This document shows, piece by piece, positions 30,287 to 41,749 of a stretch of 64,000 nucleotides of DNA. The notes under the pieces were generated by a model. It did no database searches. It was given only the letters and a program-made list of their open reading frames with translations, and was not told the origin of the DNA. The stretch covers positions 224,923 through 288,922 of the forward strand of contig NW_005199770.1 in assembly GCF_000372725.1 (NCBI RefSeq), read 5' to 3'. Position 1 is the first letter of the stretch. Each line of letters opens with the position of its first letter. The position numbers were made by a program, and so were the translations under genes. This stretch comes from Emiliania huxleyi CCMP1516. Its lineage: Eukaryota; Haptophyta; Isochrysidales; Noelaerhabdaceae.

Positions 30287-33200
30287 ATGCACACCAGTTT
30301 GCTGTTGTTGGCGTGCGCGGCGTGCGCTGTAGCGGCGGCGGATCCGCAGAGCGAAGAGCTGCTCGAGCTCGCCGCACGCGTGCACGGCGACGGCAACCTC
30401 GGCGGCGCCAATCTTCCGACGGTCGTGCTGGTGGGGCACCAGAACGCCGGCAAGTCGTCGCTGCTCGAGGCGCTGCTCGGGATCAAGCTGACGCACGTGG
30501 GCAACGAGGGCCTGACGCGGCGGCCGCTCCAGATCACCGCGCAGCGCGACGACTCGGCCGCCGAGCCCGCCCTCTTCCTCACGCGTGACGGCGGCGGCAG
30601 CGGCGGCGGCGAGGAGCAGGTGCGGCCTGAGCAGCTGCGGTCGCTGATCGAGCGCGAGAATGCGCGGCTCGAGGCGGCGGGCGAGTACGAGGCGGAGCCG
30701 CTGCGCGTGCGCCTCAGCTGGCGCCGCGCGCCCACCCTCGTCCTCATCGACACGCCCGGCTTGATCGGCCCAGCGGACGGGCTCGAGCTCGGCGAGGCTG
30801 CCGCGGCGGTCGAGGGGCTGGTGCTGCAGCATCTGACGCCGCCGAAGCGGCTGATACTGTGCCTGGAGGACACCTCCGACTGGGCCATCTCGCGCACCAT
30901 GGCGGTCGTCTCGCGCGCCGACACCGACCTGCGCCGCACACTGCTCGTCGGGACAAAGCTCGACGCCAAGATGGCGCAGGCGGCACAGCACTAGCCTCGC
31001 GAGACCGACACACGCGCCGACACGCCTCCGCTGCACCCTCCGCTGCACCTCTGCCGCGGCTCCCACCCCTCCCGCCCTCCGCCCGCCCTCCGCCCGCCCT
31101 CCGCCGATGCGCCACGGGAGGTCCCCACAGCACGTCCACTCTGCCCTCTGAGCCCACGCGCCCCCTCGCCCTCGAGCCCTCGACGAGCTCTGGGCTCTCG
31201 CCGACCGTCCCGCCTCACCGCCCCCCTCCTCTCCCCTCCCCCAGTTCTCCCTCCCCGAGGACCTGCGAGGCTTGGTCGACCCTCCGGCGCTGGCGGCGGA
31301 GCGGCCGCACTTGCTCGGCGGGCCTATCTTCACGTCGGTGCCTCCGCTCCGCTCGGACTCGCGCCACGCCGGCCGCAAGGCTGCCGCCGGCGGCGGCGGC
31401 GCGGGAGGCTACAGCGACCTCATCGAGGAACATGAGGTGAGAGAGGGCGGTGCGAGAGAGAAGGGCGGTGGGAGAGAAGGAGAGAGAAGGGCTCCCCCGC
31501 CCCTTCCCCCCCACTCTACCCGCACGGCCCAGGAGAGAGAACAGCGTCGCGCGTCGCTCAGCCCCGCCCTCCGGAGTCTGCCACCCACCCACCCCTCCCT
31601 CCCCGCCAGGCCTCCCTCCGCCGCCTGCTGGGCTCCAAGCTCCAGTCGAGCGAGTTCGACGCGCGGATCGGCGTCTCCGCGCTGTGGCGCCTCATGGCGC
31701 CCCACCTGACGGTGCGCACCCTCGAGCCGCGGGAGGGCTCCTCCTCCCCTCGCCTCCGGCCCCCCTCTCGCACACCTGCCCCCCCCCCCCCCCCCCCAGG
31801 CGCGCTGGCTCGAGCTCGTGCAGGAGACGTCGCGCGAGCTCGAGGCGCGCATCGGCAAGATCCGCGCCGAGCTCAACGCGCCGCCGCCGCCGCCGCCTGC
31901 CCAGGCGCGCGCCCGGCCCAGAGCCGCCTCATTTCCCCCTTCCCCGCGGCTGGAGAGGGGGCGGGGCGGCGGCGCCTCTCCGACACCGCCTCTCAGCCAC
32001 GGTGTTGCTGACTGGTGTTGCTGACTGGTGTTGCCGACGGACGGGTGGGCTGCGCCGCTCCTCAGGCGGTGGAGGACTTTGCGGATCGGTTCGCTGCGTG
32101 CGTCAACACGCTCATCAAGGGCACCGCCTCCATCTCGCCCTCCGAGCACGGGGAGACGCTCTCGCAGGAGATCGTCGCCTCCGCGTCGGGTGCCCTCTGC
32201 CGCTTCACGAGCGTCGACGGCAAGGGCGGCGCCGCGGCCGCGGCGGTGGCGGCCGCGCGGGCGGCGCAGGGGCGCGCAGAGAGCTCCGGCGACGGCGCGG
32301 ACGGCGAGTCGAGCGAGCCGGGCTCGGTCGTGCCGAGCGACGTCGAAGAGGTGCACTGCCGAGCGGCGCGGGTGGGGTGGTGGTGGTGGTGGGGGGGGGG
32401 GGGGGGGGGCTTCCAACCCTCTCCGCCGCCGTCTGCCTCGCAGGAGCTCAACCTTTGGCTGCACTCGCAGAAGCGGCTATTTGGAGGGGCGCAGTACTGG
32501 CGCGCGCTGCAGGAGTTCATGCTCGGTGCGGTGGAGGGGCCCGCCGAGGAGGTGACCACCGAGGAGATCCTCAACGCGATGGGCTTCGACGGCTACCACG
32601 ACGGAGTCAACTACATGCGCGCCGTCTCGGTGATCGTGGTGGAGAAGGTCGGCCCCGCACCCGCCCCGCACCCGCCTCGCAGCCCCAGCCTCCCCTCCGC
32701 CCCGCACCGTCCCCCCGCACCGTCGCCCCCGCACCGCGCCCTCGCCCTCCTCCCCGCCCTCGCCCTCCTCCCTGCCCGCCGCGCCTCTTGCATGCGACGC
32801 AGCCAGACGATAGCCAGCCAGGGCCCAAGGCTCACGGCACGCCTCCCGCCCTCCCTCCCTCCCGCCCTCAGGCGCGCGGCTACTTCGAGCAGCATCTCGC
32901 CCTCCTCCGGCTGCGGCTGCTCCACGTCATGCACCGCATGACCGGCCAGGTCGACTCGATGCTCAGCGCAGAGGAGCCGCCGCCGAGCCGCGGGTCGCCT
33001 CCGCGGCGCGCCCACGACACGTCCGCTGCCGTGCCTCCCCCCGCAGGAGCTTCCATACGTCGACCCGCAGGACGCGGCCGACGGACTCGCGGAGACGGCG
33101 GGGCTTGGGCTGAGCCGCGAGCAGCACCGGCGGATGATGGGGGCGGTGGCGCCGCTGTACGTCGGCTTTGTCGACAAGGCGATGGAGTCGTGCATGCGCA

Positions 33201-34008
33201 AGTGCATGTATGACGTCGAGGCGATCACAAAGTACGTTGTGTGGGACTCGTCGTCGGCGACCAAGGAGTCGCTCTACAACGTCTTCGTGCAGCCCGTCGC
33301 CGCCCACTTGCGCAGCCGGAGGCGCGACGGCGCCGCTGGCCGCAAGGCTCTCGTGCCGTCGGGGCGGCAGCAGCAGCAGCAGCAGCAGCAGGGGGGGGGC
33401 AGCGGCGGCGCGCCCGCGTTCGAGTCGTATGAGGAGCGCGCGGTGTTGCCGAGGGGGGGCGGCGGGCTGTGAGTGAGGGCCTCTCACGCCCCTGCTCCGT
33501 CCGAGCAGGAGCTCGTCGCCTCCTTCACCGAGGTGCTCACCTCGCGCCGCGTGACGGAGCAGATGCGGTCGCTCATGTCGGCTCTCGTGTCGGAGATCAT
33601 CTCTGCGTGGAGGCAGGCGCGTCGCCGCACGCGCTCGCGCCTACGGGCGCCGCACGAGCGGTCGGCCCTCTCGCCCTCTCCTCTCACCGGCTCCCGCCGC
33701 TGGCGCAGGAGTTCTGCCGCATGATCTCGCTCAAACTCAACTCCTTCTTTCTGATGCCCTTTTGCCAGAACCTGCCCGCCTACCTGCGCCGCTCGATGCT
33801 CGAGCTCGGCGAGGCGGGCGGGCTTGGCTTCGAGCCGGGGAACCAGCCGCGTGAGGGGCGGATGGAGCAGCTGCGAGAAGAGCTCAGCCGCCTCACCGGC
33901 GAGAAGGCGGCGCTGCAGCGCATCAGCTCGCGCATGCAGGCCGTCGCATTCACTGGTCGCAGCAGGCCGCTGCCGCGCCCGCCACTGGCAAAGTCGGCGC
34001 AGGGCTAG
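30287..34008 (+). CDS. DRP5B: DRP5B/ARC5-like dynamin GTPase
   Basis: Dynamin-family GTPase of the type that constricts chloroplasts (and peroxisomes) from outside. Ten exons: 30287-30979, 31245-31436, 31610-31711, 31800-31904, 32066-32350, 32444-32647, 32872-32967, 33047-33442, 33509-33616, 33709-34008; all are phase 0 and give 826 residues. GTPase motifs: G1 VGHQNAGKSSLLEALLG, G2 LTRRPL, G3 LIDTPGL, G4 GTKLD. The GHQ start of G1 and the C-terminal VRSLM...NSFFLMPFCQNLPAYLRR-type ending match ARC5/DRP5B more than classical dynamins. A Gln run (residues about 720-727) is present. Donors at 30980, 31905, 33617 and probably 32968 are GC. An N-terminal hydrophobic leader (SLLLLACAACAVAAA) is unusual for a cytosolic dynamin and may indicate action at an inner plastid envelope. 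The end of exon 7 is the least certain. Confidence 0.8.
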
Positions 34009-34525
34009 CCGCCCCGCGCCGCGCCCGCCCACCCCTGTAGCGGCGGCGTTGGCCGCGTGGGGCCGTGGTTGGGCACGCGCGGCTCAGCCGGGCTCTCCCT
34101 ATCCCCCCGGCGCCCCTCGCCTCCCCCACCCAACAGCTTGCGCCCGCCGTCGCGCCCGGCGGAGAGGGACGACATCTACTACACGACGCTGCGCCCTCCG
34201 CCCCCGCCCTCCACCCCGGACCGTACCAGCATGGAGCATCACACCTAACGGGTTTGCGGGGCGAGCGCGGGGCGAGCGTCGCCCCGTGGCATGGAGCATG
34301 CGCCCTGGACGCCCTGCCGTCCTCCTCTCTCTCTGTGTAGCCCTCGTGACCACCTCTCGTGTGTGTCTGCCCCCTCTCGACCCTTTTTGAGCCGTGAGAA
34401 TCACTTCGTCATCAACTTGCCAGGGCCTCCTACACAAGCCAGTCTTAAACCAAGGAAAAAGAAATCCGGCTTCAGGCGCGGAAGCTAGAGAGCGGGGAGC
34501 CGCTCGCTCCAAGGCCGCAAACGAT
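34009..34525. other. Intergenic region
   Basis: 517 bp between two genes in the same direction. No coding content or element recognised. The sequence from 34394 is open in the frame of the next gene but lacks an ATG. Confidence 0.4.
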
Positions 34526-37500
34526 ATGGACCCGCAGCTACTGTACAGCAAATATGTCGGCACCCTGCAGCGGACGATCGACATGACCTCAGAGGAGGGC
34601 ATCAAGCTCACCGGCTACGTCAAGGTCAAGAACGTGGACCGCGACGGCGATTCGGTGGCCTTTGAGTGCGAACGCGTCCACACCGGCGAGCAGCAGCGCT
34701 CGACGCGGAAGAGGGGCTCGCCGAACGATCTCGTCGACGCCTACTGCAGGCAATTCTGCGTGGCCATTGGCGCGGACCCGGCCGCCCGGTCCGACACCAC
34801 GATCGCCGTCAAGGTGCTCTTTCAGCGTCTGAAGCCGATCGCGACGCAGTTCTCGGGCGGCGACCCCCTCGCGGCCATGAACACGATGCTCCTCGTCAAC
34901 CGCACGCCAATCGTGGCCCTCCTCCGAGCCGCCGAGGCGCTGCTGGAGGCCAGGATGAGCGACCCCATCGCCGCCAACGCCATCCACAATCAGATTTGGG
35001 AGAAGCTGGCCGACGAGTACCCAAAGCTGGAGCACGAGCTGCTCCTGGCGGTGAACGAGGGCGAGACGCCGACGATGGAGGAGATCGGGGAGCTGCTGGA
35101 CGACGGGAAGGGCGACTTCGTCGCCTCGATCGAGGAGGCTGGCGAGCGCGACGGGTACGAGTACAGGGGTCCCCTGCACCCAGGGTCCGAGCGCGGCGCC
35201 GGCTACTACCGGCTGGGCGCGGCAAACATCCTCGCGCGGCTGCGCGCAAAGCTGCTGATTGTGGTGCGCAAGGCGGTGCGCGGCACGGCGGGGAACCTAG
35301 GGGACGCGGAGCTCAAGCGGCTGGAGGACCAGCTCAAGACGGCGGAGATGATCTTCCAGGACGCGGCGGAGCGCAAGCAAGAGTACGACCAGCAGGAGAA
35401 GCACCACGCAAAGATCAAGGAGTACCAGGGCGAGATCCGCGCGGTGAAGGAGCAGCTGAAGCAGCAGGGGAGGAAGAAGGAGCGGCGCGCGCTCGAGAGC
35501 CTCATGCAGAAGCACGAGAAGGAGCTGCAAAAAGAGGAGAAGAAGCTCGACGGCTGCATCAAGACGGTCAAGCACTGGGACGACCTCGTGTCCAAGAAAA
35601 TGCGGATCCGCGGCCAGGAGTACGACACGTCCAAAACGATGCGCGACCTCGCAAAGTCGCAGCGCGACGCGATACGGGAGAGGATGGAGGCCTCGCGCGA
35701 CTCGGCCTCGGACCGCGCGCTCGCCGACGCGGTGGTGGAGGCAGTGCGGCCGATAGTGGCCAAGTGGAGCCAGGACGTGGTCACCGCCCTCGCGCCGCTC
35801 ACCTCGATGAAGATGGCGGTGCTGCAGCGGGCGATGACGCTCAACCCGTCCAACCACGAGGGCGCGGTCTTCGCGGCGATGATGCGCGACTCCGAGGCGG
35901 CGGAGGACAACGCCGCCGAGGCGCAGGCCATCGGCGAGCGGCTGCAGCTGACGACGGATAGCGTGTTTGAGCAGCTGGCGCTCGCGCTCGAGACGGGCGC
36001 TCTCTACACGTGCCAGCTGTGCCAGGACCTGAGCCCGTCGCGCAGGAAGGGGGACGGCATCCACGGGCTCTGCCAGTGGATCGACGTCTTCGACGCCGAG
36101 GTGCACCCCAACTGCATCGCGTGCTGCCGAAAGGAGAGCAAGGAGGGCGTGACGGTGCGGCTGTCCGTGCACGACCTGTGCCTGCAGCCGCTGCCCGCCT
36201 TCATGTGGCTCGGCCTGCACGACTCGGCCAACTCGGGCGACGTGCGCAAGCAGTTCCGCCAGCTGTCCAAGGTGCAGCACCCCCAGCGCGGCAACAACAT
36301 GGACGACCACTGGCAGCTGACGCAGGTCATGCACCGCATGCTGGGCGACCAAGGCACGCTGCAGCTGTACCTCGAGCAGCGCAACCACGAGGCCTTCCTC
36401 GCGCGGTGGGAGAAGTGGGAGGAGCTGCAGCTGACGCCGCAGCAGCGCATCGAGGCGGCGCGCAAGGCGGGCGAGGGCGCGAAAGGGTCCGCCAAGGGCG
36501 GCAAGGCCGGCAAGAAGGCGAAGGTGCAGCAGGCGGCGTACGACCCGTCCGACCCGCGCGCGCACCTCGAGGCGGGCGGGGGCGCGCGGCAGCCGGGGTC
36601 GGCGCCGAAGCGCGAGCACCGCGCGCTGGAGGACCGCGTCTCCTCCTTCAAGGAGATGCCGCGCCTCACGCTCACGCAGCTCAACCCTGGCGCGGAGGAC
36701 TTTGGCGTCGTGCAGGCGCAGTGGAAAGACAAGCTCGGCCAGGTGTTGCTCGCGCAGCGAGCCTATTACAAGCTCCAGCACGGCACGGTGGTCGGCCACC
36801 GCTCCCCGAAGTGGAGCGAGATCTACGCGGGCCCGAAGACCTTCCACCTCGTGGACGGCCTCAAGGACAGCGACGCCAACTACATCACCCTCCACCTCTT
36901 CCGAGTCAAGGCGGTGGCGCCCGAGGACACGGCGACCGGCAGGCCGGCGTGGGAGTCGGACTGGTCGGCGCCGACCGAGGTCATCCTCGACCTGAAGCGC
37001 GACGACCGCGAGGTCGAGCTCGAGAAGTTCATGGCCGCCAAGACGAAGGCCATCGCCGAGGTCAAGCGGCTCATCCACCCGCGCGCCGAGCCGACCCTCG
37101 AGGAGCTCAAGAGCGCCGAGTCGCTGATGCGCGGCTTCCAGTTCTCGCACCAGGGGCGCCGCCTGGCGGAGGCGGAGCGCGACGAGCTCAAGGAGATGGC
37201 GGCGACGATCGGCAGCTTCGCCGGCCGCCTCGAGAAGATCGAGGGCCGGCGGCGAGGCCTCTACGAGACCCGCGACCCGTGGCGGCGCCGGTGTGCAGAC
37301 CTGCGTGAGCAGGCGAGGGAGTCGTCCGTCAACGCGCGCGCCGCGGCAAAGATGGTCAAGGAGTACGTCACGGAGCTCGCCGCGACGAAGCGGCTGCTGC
37401 CCGAGGGCGGCCTCTTCCCCGACTCGGAGGAGCACGCCATGCGCGCGACGATCGCCAACATGCTGGCGCAGTTCAAGGACGAGTACCACAGGCTGGCCGA

Positions 37501-40500
37501 CGAGCTGCAGCGAAAGGAAAAGGCGCAGGGGGACAAGGAGGCGGCGATCCAGGCGGCGGCAAAGAAGGCGCAGCGGCGCCGCGAGGCGGGCGACGACTGG
37601 TCCGAGACGGCCGCCGTGCAGGATACGCGGGCCGTCGACCCGGCGGTCACGGCGGCGCGCGCGCGCGCTGAGGCCGTGGCCCAGGCGGAGGCCGAGGCGG
37701 AGGCGCAGGCGAGGATGCGCGCGAGGGCGGCGCAGGCGCAGGCGGCGCAGGCGCAGGCGGCCAAGGAGCGGGCGCCGGCCGCCGCGCCGGTGAAGAGGAA
37801 GGGCGTGGCGGCCACCAAGGCGAAGCAACAGCAGCAGGCCCAGCAGCAACAGCACGCGAAGGAGCTTGCGAGGGTGGGCGCGCTCAACCAGGTCGCAAAC
37901 ACCCTCGGGCTCGAAGAGTGCCCGCCGCTCGACGGCAGCGAGGCGGCCAACGCGGAGACGCTCCACGTTTGGACGCAGAGCATCGTGAGCCAGGCGGGCG
38001 ACCTGCTCGGCATCAGCGAGGACGCCAAGCAGGGCTCTCTCGCCGAGCAGGTCAAGGCGTGCATCCGGATGCTCGGCATCAGTATGGAGGAGGAGGGCGA
38101 GGAGGGAGGAGAGGGCGACGCAGAGGCGGGCGCGGGCGCGGCGGCGGCTGCAACGAGCGACGAGGCCGGTCCGGTGGAGCCGGAGGCCGTCGCGCCGGCG
38201 ACGCCCGAGGCGGGCGATGACTTGCCGAGCCACGCCATCGTCGCGGAGCTGGCTGGGCTGCTCGACCTGCCTCCCGGCGAGACGGAGCCGGGGTTCGTCG
38301 TCATGCAGGCCAACTCGATGCTCGAGATCGACCCGTCGGGCACCCTCAAGGAACAGGCCGAGCTGGCGCTGGCGATGCTGGTCGGGAGTGCCTCGCCCAC
38401 CAAGTGGGAGAAGGCGGAGACGAAGAAGCGCGAGGCCAAGCCGCCAGCGCCTCCGCGGCCGCCGCCGGCGCCGCAACCGCCGCCAAAGCCGCCGGCGCAG
38501 CAGCCTCCACCAAAGCCACCAGCGCAGCAGCCTCCGCCGAAGCCTCCGCCGCAGCAGCCGCAGCCGGTCGCGCCGACCATCGCGGCAGGCGGGAGGCACC
38601 CCAAGCACTGGGGCGTCTTCAACATCAGGAGCGACAGCGTCGGCTACTTCTTGGGCAAGAGGGGCGAGACGCACCGGAAGCTCATGGACCACACGGGCAC
38701 CAAGATCCAGATCTCGAACGCCGACCCAAAGGCGGGCCCCTCCCAGGTGCAGATTGTCGAGATCCAGGGCGCGAGCGCCTCGAGCGTCGACAACGCCATC
38801 GTGACGATCGTCAAGTGGTTTGGCGAGCTGCTCTGGAGCGACGACCCGGAGCAAAAGCGCCGTCTCGCGCTCGCAGTCAAGGCCGTGGCTGCCGCCGAGG
38901 GTCGAGCCGAGGGGGTCCCCGCTCGTGCGCGCTCGCCGTCGCCCGCGCGTGCGCCATCGCCCGCACCGCCGCCGCCGCCGCCGCCTCCTCCGCCGCCGCC
39001 TCCCGAGCCCGCGGCGGCGGTGCAGCCGGACGACTACAAGCAGGCCAAGGCGGAGAACGGCAACTGGCCGTCGCTCAACGCGGCGCGCGCGCCGCCGCCC
39101 GCGCCCGCGGAGACGCGGAAGGCCGACGGGGCGGACGAGCAGGCCGGGCTCGACTTTGAGCAGGTCAAGCATTTGGCCGACATCCTCGGCCTCGAGCCGG
39201 CCGGGGAGGGGCCGCTGCTCGCGTGGGCAAAGGGCGCGATCGAGCAGATGAACGCCATCCTCGGCGAGGAAGGCCACGGCTCGCTCGCCGAGCAGGTGAC
39301 GCTCGCGAGGCAGCTCCTGCTCCCCGACGAGGTTGCCGCCGAGGAGGCGGCGGCGGTGGCGGTGGGCGCGGCTGGCGGCGGGACAGTCGAGCTGATTCGC
39401 GCCGCGTCGCCGACGCCGTCGACCTCCTCCTCGGTCGTCTCGGCGCCGGAGAGGGGGCCCACCCCGTGGGTGCCGGCTGCAGAGGGGCCGCCGAGGCCGG
39501 CCAGCGTCGAGCCAGTGGCGCCGGCGCGCCCTCCAAAGACCGTCACGCCGCCGCCACGCCCTCCGGCACCGCACCCGGCTGGCGAGCGGCCGCCAGGCCT
39601 GCCTCCGCCTGGCCTGCCGCACTCCGAGCCGGACGCGTCCCTGTACTCGTCGCCCGCCCCCTCGGTGGCTGCCGCGCCCGCCGTGGGGTCGGGCGCCTTC
39701 ACGATCGCGTCGCTCACCGCGGCGTGCAAGGGGTGGAGCCCGGCCGTGCGGCTCGGGCAGCGCGAGACGTGCGAGACGTACCGCGGCGTCCTCCCGAGCG
39801 GCACCCCGATCGCCGTGCAGCGCGTGCGCACCGTCTCAGGCCAGGCGTGGCAGGCGGAGCTCGACGAGATGATGCGCTCCAACGTGAGCCACCCGAACAT
39901 CGTGCAGCTCCTCGGCCTCACCTCGGACGGCCCCACCGCGTGCGTCGTCTACGCGTACATGGACGGCGGATCGCTCGGGCAGCGGCTCCGTGCGGCGCCG
40001 CTCTCGGCGTCGGCGCGGCTTGCCCTCTTGCGACGCCTTCTCGTTCTCGGACCTTGCCTGGACCTCTCCTGGAACTTTCCTGTAGGCGCGGCTGCTTGCC
40101 CTCTGCGACGCCGTGCGCGGCCTCGCCTTCCTGCACGACCTCGGCGTGGTCCACCGCCACGTGCGCCCGTCCAACATCCTGCTCGACCGCTCCGGCGGCG
40201 CCAAGATCCGAGACGGTTGCGTCGCGCGCGCGTTCGAGTCGTACAAGGAGAGCGAGGACGAGTCGGCCCTCATCTTCAAGGCGCCAGAGTACTTGCGCGG
40301 CGGCGCGCCGACGACCAAGGTGGACTCGTATGCGCTCGGCCTGACAATCCTCGAGACGGTCACCGGCCGAGCGGCGGAGCGGCCGACCGAGTCCTTCTCC
40401 ACGCTGCTCGAGCTCGCCGAGGACGCCTTTCTGGACGAGGACGACCCGGCGCCGCTGCGCAGCCGCGCGGACCCGAACGACGGCGCCGAGGGCGAGACGT

Positions 40501-41196
40501 GGCGCCCCTTCCACCGCGAGGTGTCGCCCCTCTGCCGCAGCCCCGCCCCCGCCGAGCTCCGCCAAACACCCCTGCGCCGCGCGGCCCGCGACCCCGGGCG
40601 GCGCGTCGTAACCCCGCCCTCGCCCCTCCCCCCCTGTCTCTAGGTGGCCACCCTGTACGGGATCGTGCTCGCGTGCCTCGAGAAGAAGATGCGGCGCGCC
40701 GAGGTCAGCGCCCTGGTGCCGCGCTTCGAGGAGATGCGCTCGGCGCTCGAGAAGATCGAGCCGGACGTGCCCGGAGAGTTCCTCTGCCCAATCACGCACG
40801 AGGTGCGTCAGACAACACAGTCGTAGTCGCAGTGGTCGCAATAGAGGTGCCCGGCGGGTACCTCTGCCCCAACGAGGCACGAGCTCCCTCTCGCGGCGCA
40901 GCCCCTCGCCCGCCGCTCCAGCGCTCCTGCCCCTCCACCCACGCCGCCAGGTGATGGTGGATCCGGTGGTCGCCGCCGACGGCGAGACGTACGAGCGCAA
41001 GGCGATCGCCGAGTGGCTGCGACGAAACCAGACCTCGCCGACGCTGGGCACGCCCGCCGAGCATGAGGGCGCTTGCAGTCCGTGTCACGTCCGTCACGCG
41101 AGCTTGGACACGGCACTAGGCACGCCGATGGCGGACAAGATGCTCCGCGAGAATCGGCTGCTCAAGATGCTGGTCCAGCGCCACCTTGCCAAGTAG
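34526..41196 (+). CDS. Giant J-like/FN3/KH/pseudokinase/U-box protein
   Basis: 2084 residues in five exons (34526-40012, 40086-40520, 40644-40802, 40951-41047, 41120-41196). In order: a helical N-terminal region; a degenerate J domain (about 560-625; LSKVQHPQRGNN, with HPQ for HPD); an FN3-like domain (about 720-830); a long coiled coil (about 925-1110); a KH-like RNA-binding domain (about 1357-1437; SVGYFLGKRGETHRKLM); a helical motif repeated three times; a kinase fold (about 1720-1974); and a C-terminal U-box (VPGEFLCPITHEVMVDPVV, then DGETYERKAIAEWL), which would recruit E2 enzymes as a ubiquitin ligase. The kinase has lost key residues: AVQRV for AVK, HRHVRPSN for HRDLKPxN, DGC for DFG. 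It is probably a pseudokinase scaffold. Splicing is needed to complete both the kinase and the U-box; introns 1 and 4 are GC-AG. Confidence 0.8.
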
Positions 41197-41749
41197 CACC
41201 GGGAGGACGCGTGCGGCGGCGACCGCCGCTCTCGGGGCCGCTTGCGCACGAAAGTGCGGTGGCAGTCGAGACGCGAGGCGTTTTGAGCTCTCGCTTCTCG
41301 CGCGCGCGTGCGGCGAGAGTGAGCCGTTTTATGTGGCGAGAGGCGATGAGTCAGAGTACTGACATGTTTGTGTGGTCCACACACACACACTCAAGGTGTG
41401 TACGTTACCGGAGTAAGGAGTGGAAGAAGACAGAGAGAGGGAGGAAACAAGCTGTGAAAGGAGAACACAGGCAGCGCTGCCGCTGGCCACGCGTCGGCTG
41501 CAGGAAATGTCATTTCAAATGATTTCATTCTCCCACTCGGCCGCGGAGGCCCCAACTGAGAGCGGGGCCCGGGGCAGGGGGTCCCTACTGGTCGTGCCCA
41601 CCCCTCGCACGACCCCGGGCGAGACAGCGGGGGACCCCGCAGCAGCAAACCCGCCCCACTTACATGCACCTCCTAATTCTTCTGCGCAAATTGCCCTGCC
41701 CGCCTTTCGACACCGATCACGGTCCTCAAGCAAGAGCCCTTTCGGGCGC
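41197..41749. other. Intergenic region / possible 5' extension of the next gene
   Basis: The frame of the downstream gene is open from 41420 and has an in-frame ATG at 41507, so part of this stretch may be coding. Composition is less biased than in the gene proper. A CACACACAC run lies near 41380. Confidence 0.4.

Noticed and set aside
35297-39622. 1441-residue minus-strand ORF rich in Arg and Leu
   Set aside because: Antisense of the pseudokinase/U-box gene; no domains, and a composition typical of a GC-rich shadow frame.
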